Assembly (NCBI RefSeq): GCF_003259675.1
Contig: NZ_PZJG01000001.1
Coordinates: forward strand, 646,346 to 710,345
Direction of reading: 5' to 3'
Length of the DNA: 64,000 bases
Origin: Macrococcoides bohemicum
GTDB taxonomy: Bacteria; Bacillota; Bacilli; Staphylococcales; Staphylococcaceae
This document shows, piece by piece, positions 16,526 through 27,137 of the stretch. Under the pieces are notes generated by a model. It did no database searches and was not told the DNA's origin. It worked only from the letters and a program-made list of their open reading frames with translations. A program made the translations under genes and the position numbers. Within the stretch, counting starts at the first letter, position 1; each line of letters opens with the position of its first letter.

Positions 16526-16711
16526 ATGCCATTTATTACAGTAGAATTACTAGAAGGTCGTTCAGAAGAACAGTTAAAGAAAATCGTTGAAGAAGTGACC
16601 GAGGTCGTAGCAACTAATGCGAACGCACCGAAAGAAAATATTCATGTATTTATTAAAGAATTGAAAAAAGATCGCTATGCAGTGGCTGGCAAATTAAAAT
16701 CAGAATCGTAA
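16526..16711 (+). CDS. 4-oxalocrotonate tautomerase family protein
   Basis: Tautomerase of 61 residues, the canonical length for the hexameric 4-OT family. The catalytic N-terminal proline is present directly after Met ([16 protein letters not shown]). Conserved family residues ([19 protein letters not shown]) follow. The real substrate in Firmicutes is unknown. It lies 12 bases behind the CDF exporter and ends at a strong terminator. Confidence 0.9.
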   Translation: MPFITVELLEGRSEEQLKKIVEEVTEVVATNANAPKENIHVFIKELKKDRYAVAGKLKSES

Positions 16712-16721
16712 TTCAAAAAAG

Positions 16722-16757
16722 AAACCTGTTTGTCCTTAGCGGACAAGCAGGTTTTTA
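16722..16757 (+). terminator. Terminator of CDF-tautomerase unit
   Basis: AAACCTG(T)TTGTCC / GGACAAGCAGGTTT hairpin followed by TTATT. It overlaps the end of the convergent gene. Confidence 0.85.
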
Positions 16758-17207
16758 TTGTTCATTCGGATTGATTCGTGCAGCCATATTAATGCGTTTC
16801 GGTGCCTGTTCAGGTTCTACAACTGCTTTAATATCATTTAATATCATCGTATAATCATTTTGGAAGTCGACAACGCGTCCCCCATCTAAATATTGATCAA
16901 GTCCTTTATGGATAATGATATAGATTGATTCATTTTCTTCTTTATTCGTACATGAAATAATATATTGTGTTAAAGCTTCAGCGTAATCAACTGGATAGCC
17001 GATAAATTCTGAGATTAATCTGACCATAACAACTTGTATTTCTTCTGCGCCAAAGTCATTTTTTTGTGCATAACCATTGAGTACACCGAAAGTATACGCC
17101 ACCATTGCCTGATCATCTGCATCACTATGTTCATCGTATACTGGTGATGCTTGTAGTGTATTAGCAACGTTCACTGCATACTGGTACATTGCTTCTAAAT
17201 CATTCAT
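16755..17207 (-). CDS. Conserved hypothetical protein
   Basis: Acidic cytoplasmic protein of 150 residues, mostly helical, without signal peptide or membrane helix. The front is MNDLEAMYQYAVNVANTL and a conserved-looking core is AYTFGVLNGYAQKNDFGAEE. I do not recognise a characterised domain. It lies between the tautomerase and msrR, where staphylococci also carry a small conserved gene. GGAGG precedes ATG. No function can be given. Confidence 0.75.
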   Translation of the reverse strand: MNDLEAMYQYAVNVANTLQASPVYDEHSDADDQAMVAYTFGVLNGYAQKNDFGAEEIQVVMVRLISEFIGYPVDYAEALTQYIISCTNKEENESIYIIIHKGLDQYLDGGRVVDFQNDYTMILNDIKAVVEPEQAPKRINMAARINPNEQ

Positions 17208-17264
17208 TTGTATCCCTCCATTTAATTCATAATTTATTTTATCATTGTTATATTATGAATGCAT

Positions 17265-17295
17265 ATAATAAAAACTCAGTCTTCTGACTGAGTTT
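17265..17295 (-). terminator. Terminator of msrR
   Basis: AAACTCAGTC / GACTGAGTTT hairpin with TTTATTAT on the minus strand; the msrR stop lies within the stem. Confidence 0.8.
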
Positions 17296-18235
17296 ATTCC
17301 TCTAGGAATTTCTTAATAGCTGTTTTATTTTTCTCTTTATCAATTTCTAATACTGCGCCAGCTTCAGGATAACTCATCTGAGTAAAGCTATCTTTTACCG
17401 GAATGACTAACGTATTTGGATCCTTACTCCCTCTGATTACAAACGAAGTACCTGTTCTGAATATTTCTCCATCTGTCATATCTGTATTGATGTATCCTCT
17501 TGCGATACCAGCAAGTTTAGGTGTTTTCAAGATCACTGGAAGACTAACCATTTCTTTCTTTAATGCTCGTATTACTTGCTGTTGACGTCTAACACGACCA
17601 AAATCAGCTTCAGCATCATTTCTGAATCGTGCATAGCCTAATAACTCTTTACCATTTAAATTGTGCTTTCCTTCAGTTAGTGTTACGCCAATTTTTTCTG
17701 ACATATCTTTTTCAACATCAATGGGTACACCGTTCGGTGATATTTCATCTACCATTGCAGAAAATCCTTTAAAATCAACAATGGCATAATGATCTATATC
17801 GATATCAAGATTCTGTTTAATCGTTTGTCTTAATAGTTCCGGTCCACCTAAAGTATAGGCTGTATTAATCTTATAATTTCTGTAACCTGGTATTTCAGCA
17901 TAAATATCACGCATCACCGAAATAACTTTCATCTTTTTATTTAAGTAGTTATACTGGCCGATCATGATAGAGTCAGTTCTCGCAGATCCATCAACCGCTC
18001 GGTCCTGTCCTAATATTAATATATTAATCTTTCCATCTTTTTTATTCACACCGTTAAATTCATATTGTTCATGTTTCGGTGCATGTTTTTCAGCTTGTTT
18101 TAAGCCACTTTCATAACTTGATTTTATGTATAAAAAACATCCTAATAAAATACAAATAATAAATAATAATATAAACGGTAACTTACGAATACGTCGCTTT
18201 TTTCGGCGACGTACAGGTGGCGTTTGTCCATCCAT
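17294..18235 (-). CDS. msrR: LytR-CpsA-Psr (LCP) family cell-wall protein MsrR
   Basis: Membrane-anchored phosphotransferase-type enzyme of 313 residues that attaches wall teichoic acid or related polymers to peptidoglycan. A highly basic cytoplasmic start (PPVRRRKKRRIRKLP) precedes one transmembrane helix (about 20-39). The LCP domain shows NILILGQDRAVDGSARTDS, MRDIYAEIPGYRNYKINTAY and the arginine block GYARFRNDAEADFGRVRRQQ. The neighbour msrA is divergent, as in S. aureus, which supports the name. It affects methicillin and teicoplanin tolerance in S. aureus (family knowledge). Confidence 0.9.
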   Translation of the reverse strand: MDGQTPPVRRRKKRRIRKLPFILLFIICILLGCFLYIKSSYESGLKQAEKHAPKHEQYEFNGVNKKDGKINILILGQDRAVDGSARTDSIMIGQYNYLNKKMKVISVMRDIYAEIPGYRNYKINTAYTLGGPELLRQTIKQNLDIDIDHYAIVDFKGFSAMVDEISPNGVPIDVEKDMSEKIGVTLTEGKHNLNGKELLGYARFRNDAEADFGRVRRQQQVIRALKKEMVSLPVILKTPKLAGIARGYINTDMTDGEIFRTGTSFVIRGSKDPNTLVIPVKDSFTQMSYPEAGAVLEIDKEKNKTAIKKFLEE

Positions 18236-18361
18236 AATAAAACACCCTACTTTCCATTCTCCAGTATATTAAACTTATAAAAAATAAGAATAAATTGCAA
18301 GCAAATTCCTATGGTAATTGTACATTATTATCGTAAAATAATTAAAAGGAGGTAGATTGAA

Positions 18362-18871
18362 ATGAAAACGATATATTTTGCCGGAGGTTGCTTCTGGTGC
18401 ATGGTAAAACCTTTTGATTCTTTTGATGGTATTGAAAGTGTAAAGAGTGGTTATATGGGTGGACATATTGAAAATCCAACCTATGAACAAGTGAAGACAG
18501 GTACGACAGATCATCTTGAAGTCGTTGAAATAATTTATGATGATGCTGTATTCTCATTTGATAAATTATTAGAGATATTCTTTGCTCAAATTGATCCGAC
18601 AGATGCTTTCGGCCAATATATGGACAGAGGCACACAATATAGAACTGCTGTCTTCTATTCTGATGAAACACAAAAAATGAAAACAAATGATTACATAGAA
18701 AGTATTCAAGATAGGTTTGATAAGCCGATTGTTACTGAAGTTCGTCCCGCTGAAGTATTCTATTTAGCAGAAGATGAACATCAGGATTTCTATAAAAGAA
18801 ACCCTGAACGTTACAAGCAGGAACAAATTGATCGTGAAAATTACATAAAGACACAAAAAAATCTGAGCTAA
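18362..18871 (+). CDS. msrA: Peptide-methionine (S)-S-oxide reductase MsrA
   Basis: Repairs S-methionine sulfoxide in proteins. The protein has 169 residues with the catalytic site GGCFWC (Cys10) at the N-terminus, followed by the conserved [18 protein letters not shown] and the substrate block [13 protein letters not shown] second methionine-specific block [15 protein letters not shown] lies near the C-terminus. AGGAGG precedes ATG. No msrB follows here, unlike many firmicutes where the two are linked. It is divergent from msrR and convergent with mprF. Confidence 0.97.
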   Translation: MKTIYFAGGCFWCMVKPFDSFDGIESVKSGYMGGHIENPTYEQVKTGTTDHLEVVEIIYDDAVFSFDKLLEIFFAQIDPTDAFGQYMDRGTQYRTAVFYSDETQKMKTNDYIESIQDRFDKPIVTEVRPAEVFYLAEDEHQDFYKRNPERYKQEQIDRENYIKTQKNLS

Positions 18872-18886
18872 CGCTCAGATTTTTTT
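18855..18886. terminator. Bidirectional terminator msrA / mprF
   Basis: AAAATCTGAGC / GCTCAGATTTT hairpin with U-runs in both directions; the two stop codons overlap within it. Confidence 0.9.
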
Positions 18887-21411
18887 GATCGATTAATGAT
18901 TGCATTAATACGAATCATCTGTGTAATGAGTGAACTATCTTTTCGATAAACTAAGTATCTTGATTGCCAGTCAGGGTCATACTTCTCCTTATATCGACGT
19001 AATCCTTTAAAACTATAAAGTCTTGAGATAGAATCAAATATCTTACCTGCTAGACGTTCTCTATAAAAAGCATGTTTATGACTGCCTACATTTGATAGTG
19101 GTGCCATTCCCATATTAAATGAATGATAGCCCTTCTCTTTCATTAATAGCATTGTATTTAAGTATAAACCATCCATCATCTGGAGTTCATTATCTTTCCA
19201 GCGTATCATGTCAACTGAAAATGAATTGTTATAATACGTTGGCATATACGATACAAAGCCAATAATTTCACTATCATTTCTAATAACTCCGATCGGTGCT
19301 TTATTTAAATAATCATGTTTAAACTGGCCTACCGAAAAATTCATTTCGTTACGTCCATTTAACCATTCATTAGAAACTTCTTGTAATTGAGCAATTAAAC
19401 AATCATCAAAAGGAGGCTCTAGCACTTCATAGCGATATCCTTCTGTTTCAAATTTATTGACAGTAGCTCGAAATGCGCGTTTTTTCTTTCCGCTGATCGT
19501 AAAGTCTTCAAGTGGAATGACTGCTTCCTCACCTAGTTTAAAGAATATATTTCCGAAATCATGATACATCGGTAACAGATGAGATTGAACTTGATAGAAT
19601 GCGACGTCATAACCGTAATATTCTGTCTTATCATAGAACTGTGTCAGTAAACATTGGAAAGATTCCTTATTCCCTATTGGATCACCTAAAACGATAATAC
19701 TATCATTTTTGAATTGGAACATGACAAATGCATCACGATCATCATTCGTAAAAAATAATTTATCACCAGTGAATGCCAGATGACTCACAAAATTTCCGCC
19801 ATACGTCTGAATAATTTTGTCTATCTCCTCTGTTGACATTTGCATATCAATTTTAGTTTTAAATTTTTTATTGAAGAGATAAGAGAGTGTAAACGTCACA
19901 CCTGCAAATAATACGATTAAAAGCAGGAAATAATATTTTAGTAAGTTACTATCGAAATCAATATTTTCTGAGCGAATCAAATCTTCTAATTGTAATGAAA
20001 GTAACCATCCGTTGATTGATAATAAAACGATTGATGAAAGAATGGTTAATCCTGCTCTTTTTAATGTTATTGGTCTTCTAATCGAACTTACATTCCGATT
20101 GCCGATAAACAATAGTATTAACACAATAAATAGCCAGATATAAATGAGAAAGTTTCCATATGTCAGATATACGACAATCAGTAAAATACTTACTGCGACC
20201 ATACTCATTACATGCGAGCGTCTTGTGTCATACATAATACCCTTAGCATTAATGATTAATAACAGCGCAGCCACTCCATATAATGCGGCTAGAAATAAAT
20301 ACGTATTATGTTTCACATCATAGATAGCTTCTATGATTACTAAACCGTTACTTAAAAATAATAAGAGACCCGTAATACCTACAATAACCCCTAATGCAAT
20401 TGCCGGAAGTTTTACAATTAAGTCACGTAAAATGCTTAAAAACAAATTACTTGTCTCAATTGCTGGACCAACATATTTATGATCTTCAAACCGATCTTCA
20501 AATTGTTTTCTCGCCACACCTCTATACTCGAAAGTCGATAATGCAAGTGCAAGCAGGAATGGTACAAAGTAATAAACTACGCGATAAATAAGTAAAGTAA
20601 GTAATACTTGTTCTTCTGTAATTCCAATGGCTTTAAAACCTACAAGAATCATTAAGTCAAATGCACCAAATCCACCTGGTACGAGTGATATTAATCCTGC
20701 TAAAGCTGCTACAACAAATATGCCGATGACAACCGCAAATGGTACGGGATTACCAATACATTTAAAGATTAAGTACATTACGCCACTTGCTGCAATCCAC
20801 TCCATTGCAGAGACTAGAGTAAATTTTAATCCTAATAATTTATCCTGATTGACCGGTTTTATAAATGTATATACTAAAAACACGGGTAAGAACAAAGCAG
20901 TGATAAATAATGCAATGTTATACCATGGGTAGTGATCAAAGGCATGCGTATTATTAAATAAATTGAATATGATACCTAGACTTAAAATGCTCATTCCTGA
21001 AATCATTGATAATAACAATAAGGAGATTGCTTTAACTAAAGTTCTTTCGTCATCAGCATAATTTCTATAAACTAGTAATCGCAGTCCAGCACCAATTATG
21101 CCTCCGAATCCAATTACAGCGTTTAATGCATTCGCTATAAAACTTGTGTTCAATAACTTTTTCTTAGGAATTGATAAATTTAAATTTTTAGCCAATACAA
21201 AGTCATATAACGATAACAACATTACAGCTAAAAACCCTGATATAATCAGACCAGCGAGTTCATAAGATTGCAACGATTTAAACGCAATATAGGTTGCTTT
21301 ATAATCAATAGATGATAATTCACCGATTAATTTATAAAAAATAAAAACAAATAGTAAAGCTATAAATAATATTTTTAGTTTGTTTTGGTGGTTATTTAAA
21401 AATGTTTTCAT
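18868..21411 (-). CDS. mprF: Phosphatidylglycerol lysyltransferase MprF
   Basis: Bifunctional membrane protein of 847 residues that makes lysyl-phosphatidylglycerol and flips it, lowering the negative surface charge and protecting against cationic peptides and daptomycin. The first 500 or so residues contain about 14 membrane segments (flippase and part of the synthase); the C-terminal cytosolic domain is the aminoacyl transferase ([21 protein letters not shown] region, then [15 protein letters not shown] and [18 protein letters not shown]). Length is close to the S. aureus protein. The stop overlaps msrA by 4 bases in convergent orientation. Confidence 0.95.
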   Translation of the reverse strand: MKTFLNNHQNKLKILFIALLFVFIFYKLIGELSSIDYKATYIAFKSLQSYELAGLIISGFLAVMLLSLYDFVLAKNLNLSIPKKKLLNTSFIANALNAVIGFGGIIGAGLRLLVYRNYADDERTLVKAISLLLLSMISGMSILSLGIIFNLFNNTHAFDHYPWYNIALFITALFLPVFLVYTFIKPVNQDKLLGLKFTLVSAMEWIAASGVMYLIFKCIGNPVPFAVVIGIFVVAALAGLISLVPGGFGAFDLMILVGFKAIGITEEQVLLTLLIYRVVYYFVPFLLALALSTFEYRGVARKQFEDRFEDHKYVGPAIETSNLFLSILRDLIVKLPAIALGVIVGITGLLLFLSNGLVIIEAIYDVKHNTYLFLAALYGVAALLLIINAKGIMYDTRRSHVMSMVAVSILLIVVYLTYGNFLIYIWLFIVLILLFIGNRNVSSIRRPITLKRAGLTILSSIVLLSINGWLLSLQLEDLIRSENIDFDSNLLKYYFLLLIVLFAGVTFTLSYLFNKKFKTKIDMQMSTEEIDKIIQTYGGNFVSHLAFTGDKLFFTNDDRDAFVMFQFKNDSIIVLGDPIGNKESFQCLLTQFYDKTEYYGYDVAFYQVQSHLLPMYHDFGNIFFKLGEEAVIPLEDFTISGKKKRAFRATVNKFETEGYRYEVLEPPFDDCLIAQLQEVSNEWLNGRNEMNFSVGQFKHDYLNKAPIGVIRNDSEIIGFVSYMPTYYNNSFSVDMIRWKDNELQMMDGLYLNTMLLMKEKGYHSFNMGMAPLSNVGSHKHAFYRERLAGKIFDSISRLYSFKGLRRYKEKYDPDWQSRYLVYRKDSSLITQMIRINAIINRSKKSER

Positions 21412-21510
21412 ACTTACCCACTTTCTATGTTAAAAAATGTATTTAAATATTGTTTATGTAAAAAAAGATAATACTATTGTACATGTAAATAACATTTTTG
21501 CAAAATCACA

Positions 21511-21547
21511 AAAAATGAAGCATAAACAAGAGTTATGCTTCATTTTT
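21511..21547 (-). terminator. Terminator of AI-2E transporter gene
   Basis: AAAAATGAAGCATAA / TTATGCTTCATTTTT hairpin; U-run on the minus strand. The gene stop codon lies inside. Confidence 0.8.
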
Positions 21548-22690
21548 ATTTATCTCATATGGACCATGTGCATCCTGAAAATATTTATTATATCGTATTT
21601 TAAATTTATGGAAGAAAAATTGTACTAAAACTTTCATAATTGCGTATAGCGGAATACCAAGAATAACACCGATTATACCCAACATATTCCCGGCACATAG
21701 CAGAACGAAGATAATTGTAAGTGGATGAATCTTCATCGTTTTACCCATAATACTTGGTGAAATAAAATGACCTTCTAAAAATTGTACTGCCATCCACACA
21801 ACAGCTAACTTCAATAGCATAAGTGGTGAGTCAACAAGTGCGATGATGATTGCCGGACTGATGGCAATCATCGGTCCTAAATAAGGCACAACACTTGTAA
21901 CTGCAGCAATACACGCTAAGATAAGTGCATATTCCAGTCCTATAATTTTATAACCGATAAACAGTAACACTCCTATACAAAAAGCAACAATCATTTGTCC
22001 CTGAATATATGAACCAACCTGGACATTCATCTTCTCCAGAATTTCATTGAAATCACTGCGATAGCGTGGGGGTAATAATTTGATCAAATAGCTTTTAAAT
22101 TGTTTACCGTCTTTAAGTAAAAAGAATAATACAAAAGGAAATGTCATAATTACCACTGCTACACTAGCAATTGTGCCGATAATAGATTTTAAACGAGATG
22201 AAAAGCTACCAAGATAATCTCCTACTTTATTAGGAAGATCGCTTAAGTTCGTGTTCACCCACTTTTGAATGTCCTGCATATATGGAGCAATACGTGAATT
22301 AGATGCAATATCATTAAACTTATTAAGGATATGTTTCATATAATCCGGAAAGTTTGCTACAAGACTTAGTATTTGCTGTTCTATTAAAGGTATTAATACA
22401 GTAATAAGTATTGTGAAAACACCGATAATTAATAAAAACAAAATAATAATCGCATAAAATCTTTTGACCCTATTGCGTTCCAGTAAATCTACGATTGGAT
22501 TTAATAGATAAAAAAGTACAAAAGCTAAAATGACTGGGCCAATAATCGTATTAAAGATAATTAGAAGTGGTTTAAATACAAATGATACTTTAGCAAAAAC
22601 AAAGATTAATATCCCTACTAAAATAAGGACACATAATGAAAAGATGAGATTTTTTCCACCTAAAAAACGCATAAATCGATTATCCTGCAT
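21533..22690 (-). CDS. AI-2E family transporter
   Basis: Membrane protein of 385 residues with about 7-8 helices. Family features are the N-terminal helix pair, a long extracytoplasmic loop (VANFPDYMKHILNKFND), and the conserved C-terminal segments VPYLGPMIAISPAIIIA and GHFISPSIMGKTMKIHPL. Members export AI-2, sporulation-related or cell-wall-related solutes, or ions; the substrate is not predictable here. GGAGG precedes the start. It is between mprF and ptsG and is transcribed alone. Confidence 0.88.
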   Translation of the reverse strand: MQDNRFMRFLGGKNLIFSLCVLILVGILIFVFAKVSFVFKPLLIIFNTIIGPVILAFVLFYLLNPIVDLLERNRVKRFYAIIILFLLIIGVFTILITVLIPLIEQQILSLVANFPDYMKHILNKFNDIASNSRIAPYMQDIQKWVNTNLSDLPNKVGDYLGSFSSRLKSIIGTIASVAVVIMTFPFVLFFLLKDGKQFKSYLIKLLPPRYRSDFNEILEKMNVQVGSYIQGQMIVAFCIGVLLFIGYKIIGLEYALILACIAAVTSVVPYLGPMIAISPAIIIALVDSPLMLLKLAVVWMAVQFLEGHFISPSIMGKTMKIHPLTIIFVLLCAGNMLGIIGVILGIPLYAIMKVLVQFFFHKFKIRYNKYFQDAHGPYEINKNEA

Positions 22691-22818
22691 AGTTTGTTTC
22701 CTCCTTATTTTTTTTATTTTGATTTTAACAAATAAATCAAGGTTTACATAATCAAGTTATTGTATTCTAAAAGTGTGAATATCATATCAAATTTAAACAT
22801 AATTATCATAAAAAAGCA

Positions 22819-22850
22819 AATTAGGGACTAGCGCATGCTAGTCCCTAATT
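22819..22850 (-). terminator. Terminator of ptsG
   Basis: Perfect 14-base stem AATTAGGGACTAGC / GCTAGTCCCTAATT with a GCAT loop, followed by TTGCTTTTTTAT on the minus strand. Confidence 0.85.
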
Positions 22851-22861
22851 GTACTAAATGA

Positions 22862-24916
22862 TTATTTGATATCTAAAATTGCATCTCCTGCAACTGTGTG
22901 ACCATAATTAATATTGTGCATTGATTTATCAGTTAAGTTTGTAAATATGATTGGTGTGATATCGCTATCAGCATTTGCACGAATATAGTCTAAATCTACT
23001 TTTAATAAAGATTGACCTTTCGTTACATGATCGCCAGGTTTAACTAACATTTCAAAACCTGCACCTTTCAATCCGACTGTTTCTAATCCGAAATGAATTA
23101 GGACTTCAATACCATCATTACTTTCAAGACCAAGAGCGTGTTTTGTCGGGAAGTCCATCTTAACCTCACCGTCAAATGGTGCAACAACTAATCCTTCTTC
23201 AGGTTTAATCGCTACTCCGTCACCCATCATTTTTTGACTGAAAACTTGATCAGGAACCGTTGAAAGCTCTACAACTTCACCAGTAATTGGTGCAAAAATT
23301 GTTGATGCATTATTTGTTGAAGCATTTGATGTTGCAGGAACAGCTTCTATTATTTCCTCTGCTTTTACAGCACCTGGATCTTCGATATGCACTTGTTCTG
23401 GACGCGTAACTTCACCAGACATAATACGTGCCATTTCATGTTTAATCTGATCTGACTTTGGACCAAAGATAGCCTGCATGTTATTACCAACTTCTAATAC
23501 ACCTGCAGCACCTAAAGCTTTTAATTCTGGAACATCAACTTTAGATTTATCTTTAACTTCAACACGAAGACGTGTAATACATGCATCTAAATGTTTAATA
23601 TTTTCTTTACCACCCATTGCATCTAACACACTGAAAGGTAATTCATCATTAGAAGTTACTTTATTCACAACCTCTTCATCTTCTCTACCAGGTGTTTTTA
23701 GATTCAATTTTACAATAAAGAATCTAAATACTGAGTAGTAAATAACTGCATATACTAATCCCACAGGAATTACTAACCACCAAGGTGTTCTTCCTTGTAA
23801 AATACCGAAAGTGAAGAAATCAATAAATCCTCCTGAGAACGTATAACCTAAATGTAAATCCATTAAATACAAGATTAAGAATGATAATCCATCTAATACT
23901 GCATGAATAAAAAATAATACTGGTGCAACAAATAAAAATGAAAATTCTAATGGCTCAGTAATACCTGTTAAGAAAGATGTTAAGGCTGCAGACGCCATTA
24001 AACCACCAACGAATTTTTTCTTTTCCGGTTTAGCAGTATGATATATTGCTAAAGCTGCTGCTGGTAAACCAAACATCATGACTGGGAATTCACCCTGCAT
24101 AAATGCACCTGCTGTTAATGGGACTTTATCTTGAATTTGAGCCATGAAAATATTTAAATCACCATGAACAACTTTTCCTGCTGCATTTGTATATGTTCCA
24201 AATTCGAACCAGAATGGTGCATGGAAGATATGATGAAGACCAAATGGAATAAGTAATCGTTTAATCATACCAAATGCGAAGACTGCTAATGCTTTATTTT
24301 CTTCCATTAAGTAAAGTGATAAGCTATTCATTCCACTTTGTATTGCCGGCCAAATAAAGAACATTGCAATCCCTAGTATAAAAGCACTAAAAGCTGTAAC
24401 GATTGGTACAAAGCGTTTTCCGGCAAAAAATCCTAAAAATGGCGGTAGTTGAATATTATAAAATTTATTGTATGCCCAAGCAGCTAAAATACCAATAATA
24501 ATACCACCAAACACACCTGTTTGTAATGTTGGAATACCTAATACAGTAGCATAACCAGGACTAGAACCAACATTTTCAGCATTAATGCCTCCAATTTGTC
24601 CCATTGTAACGTTTAACACTAAGTAACCAACGAATGCTGCTATAGCTGCAACACCGTCACCACCAGCTAAACCAACAGCTACCCCGAGTGCAAAGAGCAG
24701 TGGCAAGTTATCAAAAATAATTCCACCTGCGGCTTGTAACATCGAAGCAACTTTGACGATAATGTCATTGCTTAAAAACGGGAAAAAATCAACTAATGAT
24801 TCAGTTTGTAGAGCAGCACCGATACCTAGAAGTAAACCGGCTGCTGGCAAGATTGCTACCGGTAACATCAATGCTTTACCGATACGTTGTAATTGACCGA
24901 ATAACGTTTTGAACAT
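22862..24916 (-). CDS. ptsG: Glucose-specific PTS permease EIICBA
   Basis: Imports and phosphorylates glucose. The 684-residue chain has all three domains in order C-B-A. The EIIC part (1 to about 400) shows membrane helices and the substrate motif GITEPLEF (318-325). The EIIB domain carries phospho-Cys446 ([12 protein letters not shown]). The EIIA domain (about 540-684) carries phospho-His608 ([12 protein letters not shown]). The gene is expressed behind a GlcT-type antiterminator/terminator at 25042-25106, so induction by glucose is expected. It is the staphylococcal glcA-type gene. Confidence 0.95.
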   Translation of the reverse strand: MFKTLFGQLQRIGKALMLPVAILPAAGLLLGIGAALQTESLVDFFPFLSNDIIVKVASMLQAAGGIIFDNLPLLFALGVAVGLAGGDGVAAIAAFVGYLVLNVTMGQIGGINAENVGSSPGYATVLGIPTLQTGVFGGIIIGILAAWAYNKFYNIQLPPFLGFFAGKRFVPIVTAFSAFILGIAMFFIWPAIQSGMNSLSLYLMEENKALAVFAFGMIKRLLIPFGLHHIFHAPFWFEFGTYTNAAGKVVHGDLNIFMAQIQDKVPLTAGAFMQGEFPVMMFGLPAAALAIYHTAKPEKKKFVGGLMASAALTSFLTGITEPLEFSFLFVAPVLFFIHAVLDGLSFLILYLMDLHLGYTFSGGFIDFFTFGILQGRTPWWLVIPVGLVYAVIYYSVFRFFIVKLNLKTPGREDEEVVNKVTSNDELPFSVLDAMGGKENIKHLDACITRLRVEVKDKSKVDVPELKALGAAGVLEVGNNMQAIFGPKSDQIKHEMARIMSGEVTRPEQVHIEDPGAVKAEEIIEAVPATSNASTNNASTIFAPITGEVVELSTVPDQVFSQKMMGDGVAIKPEEGLVVAPFDGEVKMDFPTKHALGLESNDGIEVLIHFGLETVGLKGAGFEMLVKPGDHVTKGQSLLKVDLDYIRANADSDITPIIFTNLTDKSMHNINYGHTVAGDAILDIK

Positions 24917-25041
24917 ATTTTTTTCCTCCTAAAATGTTTTGTTTAGATTGTTATAGACTATGTAAAAAATATAATGAATACAAGTCTACATGCATCATCA
25001 AAGCTACATACATATTCACAAAATACAAAGCAAACAAAAAA

Positions 25042-25106
25042 GGCATGAGTATATACTGGTCCCTTTGTACCAGTAATAACTCATGCCTGCTTTATCAGTT
25101 ACACGT
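25042..25106 (-). promoter_or_regulatory. GlcT antiterminator (RAT) overlapping an intrinsic terminator, ptsG leader
   Basis: On the minus strand ACGTGTAACTGATAAAGCAG followed by GCATGAGT (25106-25079) closely resembles the B. subtilis ptsG RAT (ACGUGUUACUGAU...AUCAGGCAUGAGU, from memory). Its 3' end is also the first arm of a long terminator hairpin, GGCATGAGT / ACTCATGCC with an inner ACTGGT / ACCAGT stem (25087-25042), followed by six T. The glcT stop codon TAA is inside the RAT. GlcT binding should prevent the terminator from forming. Confidence 0.88.
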
Positions 25107-25953
25107 TATCTACTTCAGTATTAAATGCTTGAATATGCATTGTAAGATATACAAGCTCTGATTCATAAACAGACTTGTTTAAATGCGTCTGCATCATCTT
25201 AACAATCTTTACAGCCGTATTGTAACACATTGGATATTGAACTTTCAATAGGTTTTCTAATTTTTTTTGTTCAGGCATACGTTCATCTGCCATCACACGT
25301 TGTACTGCAAAACTAATATGTCTAACAAATCTTGAATAAGCAATAGAATCCTTATCAATATTTACTTTCAAATCCTGTTCTATCATATGAATCGCTTTTG
25401 TAATGACTTCTGCCATCATATTCATATCACGAAGTGAATGATTATTTACGGAAGAATGAATATGTAATGCAATAAATCCTACTTCAGTTCTAGGAAAATT
25501 AACCTGAAGTCTATCATTTAACATTTGAACAACTTGTTCAGCAATTAAAAATTCTCTCTGATATAATGCTTCTGTTTCTTTCAAAAATGGATTTGCAACA
25601 AAAATACCATCTTTATAACGTTTTAAAGCAAATATGATATGATCTGTTAGTGATAAAATGATTTTATCGTCCATTTGTCCATCTGTTCGCTTATCAATAA
25701 ATTCCACAATCTCGATTACTGTTGCAATGACATGGTCATCTGTTAACGTCATTAAATCTTTATAGCGTTCTTGTTCCTGTTCAGTTTTAAGTTCGAACAT
25801 TTTTTCTATTTTATTTAGATCCTGATCACTTATTGTATGTCCGGCTTTCTTATTGAAGCCTATACCTTTACCGATCAATACAACTTCTTTATTATTTTTA
25901 AGCGCAATTAATACGTTATTATTCAGAACTTTATCGACAATATATTGTCCCAT
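25099..25953 (-). CDS. glcT: PtsGHI operon antiterminator GlcT
   Basis: RNA-binding antiterminator of the BglG/LicT family, 284 residues. The N-terminal 55 or so residues (MGQYIVDKVLNNNVLIAL, GKGIGFNKKAG) form the RNA-binding CAT domain; two PRD domains follow, each with conserved histidines (TDHIIFAL, FIALHIHSSVNNHS; FVRHISFAVQRV, YLTMHIQAFN) that take phosphate from the PTS. It is directly upstream of ptsG on the same strand, and its last codons form part of the RAT that it binds. Confidence 0.94.
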   Translation of the reverse strand: MGQYIVDKVLNNNVLIALKNNKEVVLIGKGIGFNKKAGHTISDQDLNKIEKMFELKTEQEQERYKDLMTLTDDHVIATVIEIVEFIDKRTDGQMDDKIILSLTDHIIFALKRYKDGIFVANPFLKETEALYQREFLIAEQVVQMLNDRLQVNFPRTEVGFIALHIHSSVNNHSLRDMNMMAEVITKAIHMIEQDLKVNIDKDSIAYSRFVRHISFAVQRVMADERMPEQKKLENLLKVQYPMCYNTAVKIVKMMQTHLNKSVYESELVYLTMHIQAFNTEVDNV

Positions 25954-26082
25954 ATTAAATACCTCATTCCAAAGACCTATGTGTTCAATTTAGTTACATG
26001 GTAAAATAATGATAGCTACATAAATAGCAGCTATATTAAATATAGTGAAACTTAATATTAAATAAAAATTGGAGGGATTAAG

Positions 26083-27057
26083 TTGAAATTATACAAAAAG
26101 TTATTATTCATTTCAATAGCATTATTACTCATTGTAGTTCCATTTAAAAATGCTGATGCTGTTACTGAAGAAGCCTGGTCAGAAGCTGTAACTGTTTACG
26201 GTGCTGCCCTGGAACAAAATAGTGATCTGCAAAATAAAACTAAGTCTTTACTTGGTACTGATGATAGTGATAAGACAACTTATGTTCATGCTGCAGATTT
26301 AACGAAATATTTAGATTTACAATCAAACGACAGCGTTTTAAAATCCAGTATTCGTATCAAGAAATTATCAGCTGGTTCTGGTCTTTCTTTAAATATAAAC
26401 CAATCAGCAGGTAAAATCACTAAAATTACCGAAGATACTTATAAAAATGCATTGCTCACTGCTGGTGTAACGGATGCTGAAGTTACAATTGCAGCTGCAG
26501 AAGATGTTACCGGTGAAAGTGCGTTAGCTGGCGTATATAAAGCATTTGAAGCACAAGGTGAATCAATTGATACAGCACAAACGCAAGCCGCCCAAAATGA
26601 ATTGAATTCAATTTCAAATATTAATGCAGAAAATGCTGGCAAAGAAGGCTTCTCTCAAGAACAATTAAATAAAGCAATCGCTGAAGCTAAAGCAGAAATT
26701 GCTAAGCAAGGTGCTAACTTAAATACAACTGAAATTAAAAATATCGTTGTTCAGAAGATTGAAAACAATGGTCTAAATAATATTATTTCAGACAACCAAA
26801 TTAACATCATCGTTAACTTTATTAATAACGCACAAAATTCTGGTGTATTCAGTGGAGAAAATAAAGATAAGTTTATCAATGGCGCAAAAGATTATGTCAA
26901 TGAGATTAAAAATTCAGATGGCTTTAAACAAGCCGCTGATAAAGCGAAAGATATGGGGAAAAGCATTCAGGATTCACTTGAAAAAGAAGGCGTATGGGAT
27001 AAATTTATGAACTTCATTCAATCAATTATCGATGCAATTATGGGACTATTTAAATAA
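26083..27057 (+). CDS. Secreted DUF1002-domain protein
   Basis: Exported protein of 324 residues. Start is TTG, 6 bases after GGAGGG. A typical signal peptide runs to about residue 27 (LYKKLLFISIALLLIVVPF, cleavage near NADA-VTEE). The mature part fits DUF1002 (AVTVYGAALEQNSDLQNKTKSLLG...; EVTIAAAEDVTGESALAGVYKAFEA), as in Bacillus YpuA, followed by a helical tail ending in a hydrophobic stretch (MNFIQSIIDAIMGLFK). Function unknown. It is a monocistronic gene between glcT (divergent) and alsT (convergent). Confidence 0.85.
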   Translation: MKLYKKLLFISIALLLIVVPFKNADAVTEEAWSEAVTVYGAALEQNSDLQNKTKSLLGTDDSDKTTYVHAADLTKYLDLQSNDSVLKSSIRIKKLSAGSGLSLNINQSAGKITKITEDTYKNALLTAGVTDAEVTIAAAEDVTGESALAGVYKAFEAQGESIDTAQTQAAQNELNSISNINAENAGKEGFSQEQLNKAIAEAKAEIAKQGANLNTTEIKNIVVQKIENNGLNNIISDNQINIIVNFINNAQNSGVFSGENKDKFINGAKDYVNEIKNSDGFKQAADKAKDMGKSIQDSLEKEGVWDKFMNFIQSIIDAIMGLFK

Positions 27058-27066
27058 TGACATATT

Positions 27067-27105
27067 AAAAGAATCAGTGTATGATTTCATACGCTGATTC
27101 TTTTT
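27067..27105. terminator. Bidirectional terminator
   Basis: AAGAATCAG(T)GTATGA / TCATACGCTGATTCTT hairpin with T-runs on both sides between the DUF1002 gene and alsT. Confidence 0.8.
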
Positions 27106-27137
27106 GACTTTATTTATACAACTTTTTTACTATTTAA

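Noticed and set aside
18342..18686. 114-residue minus-strand ORF over msrA
   Set aside because: It is a shadow of msrA, which has catalytic motifs and an RBS.
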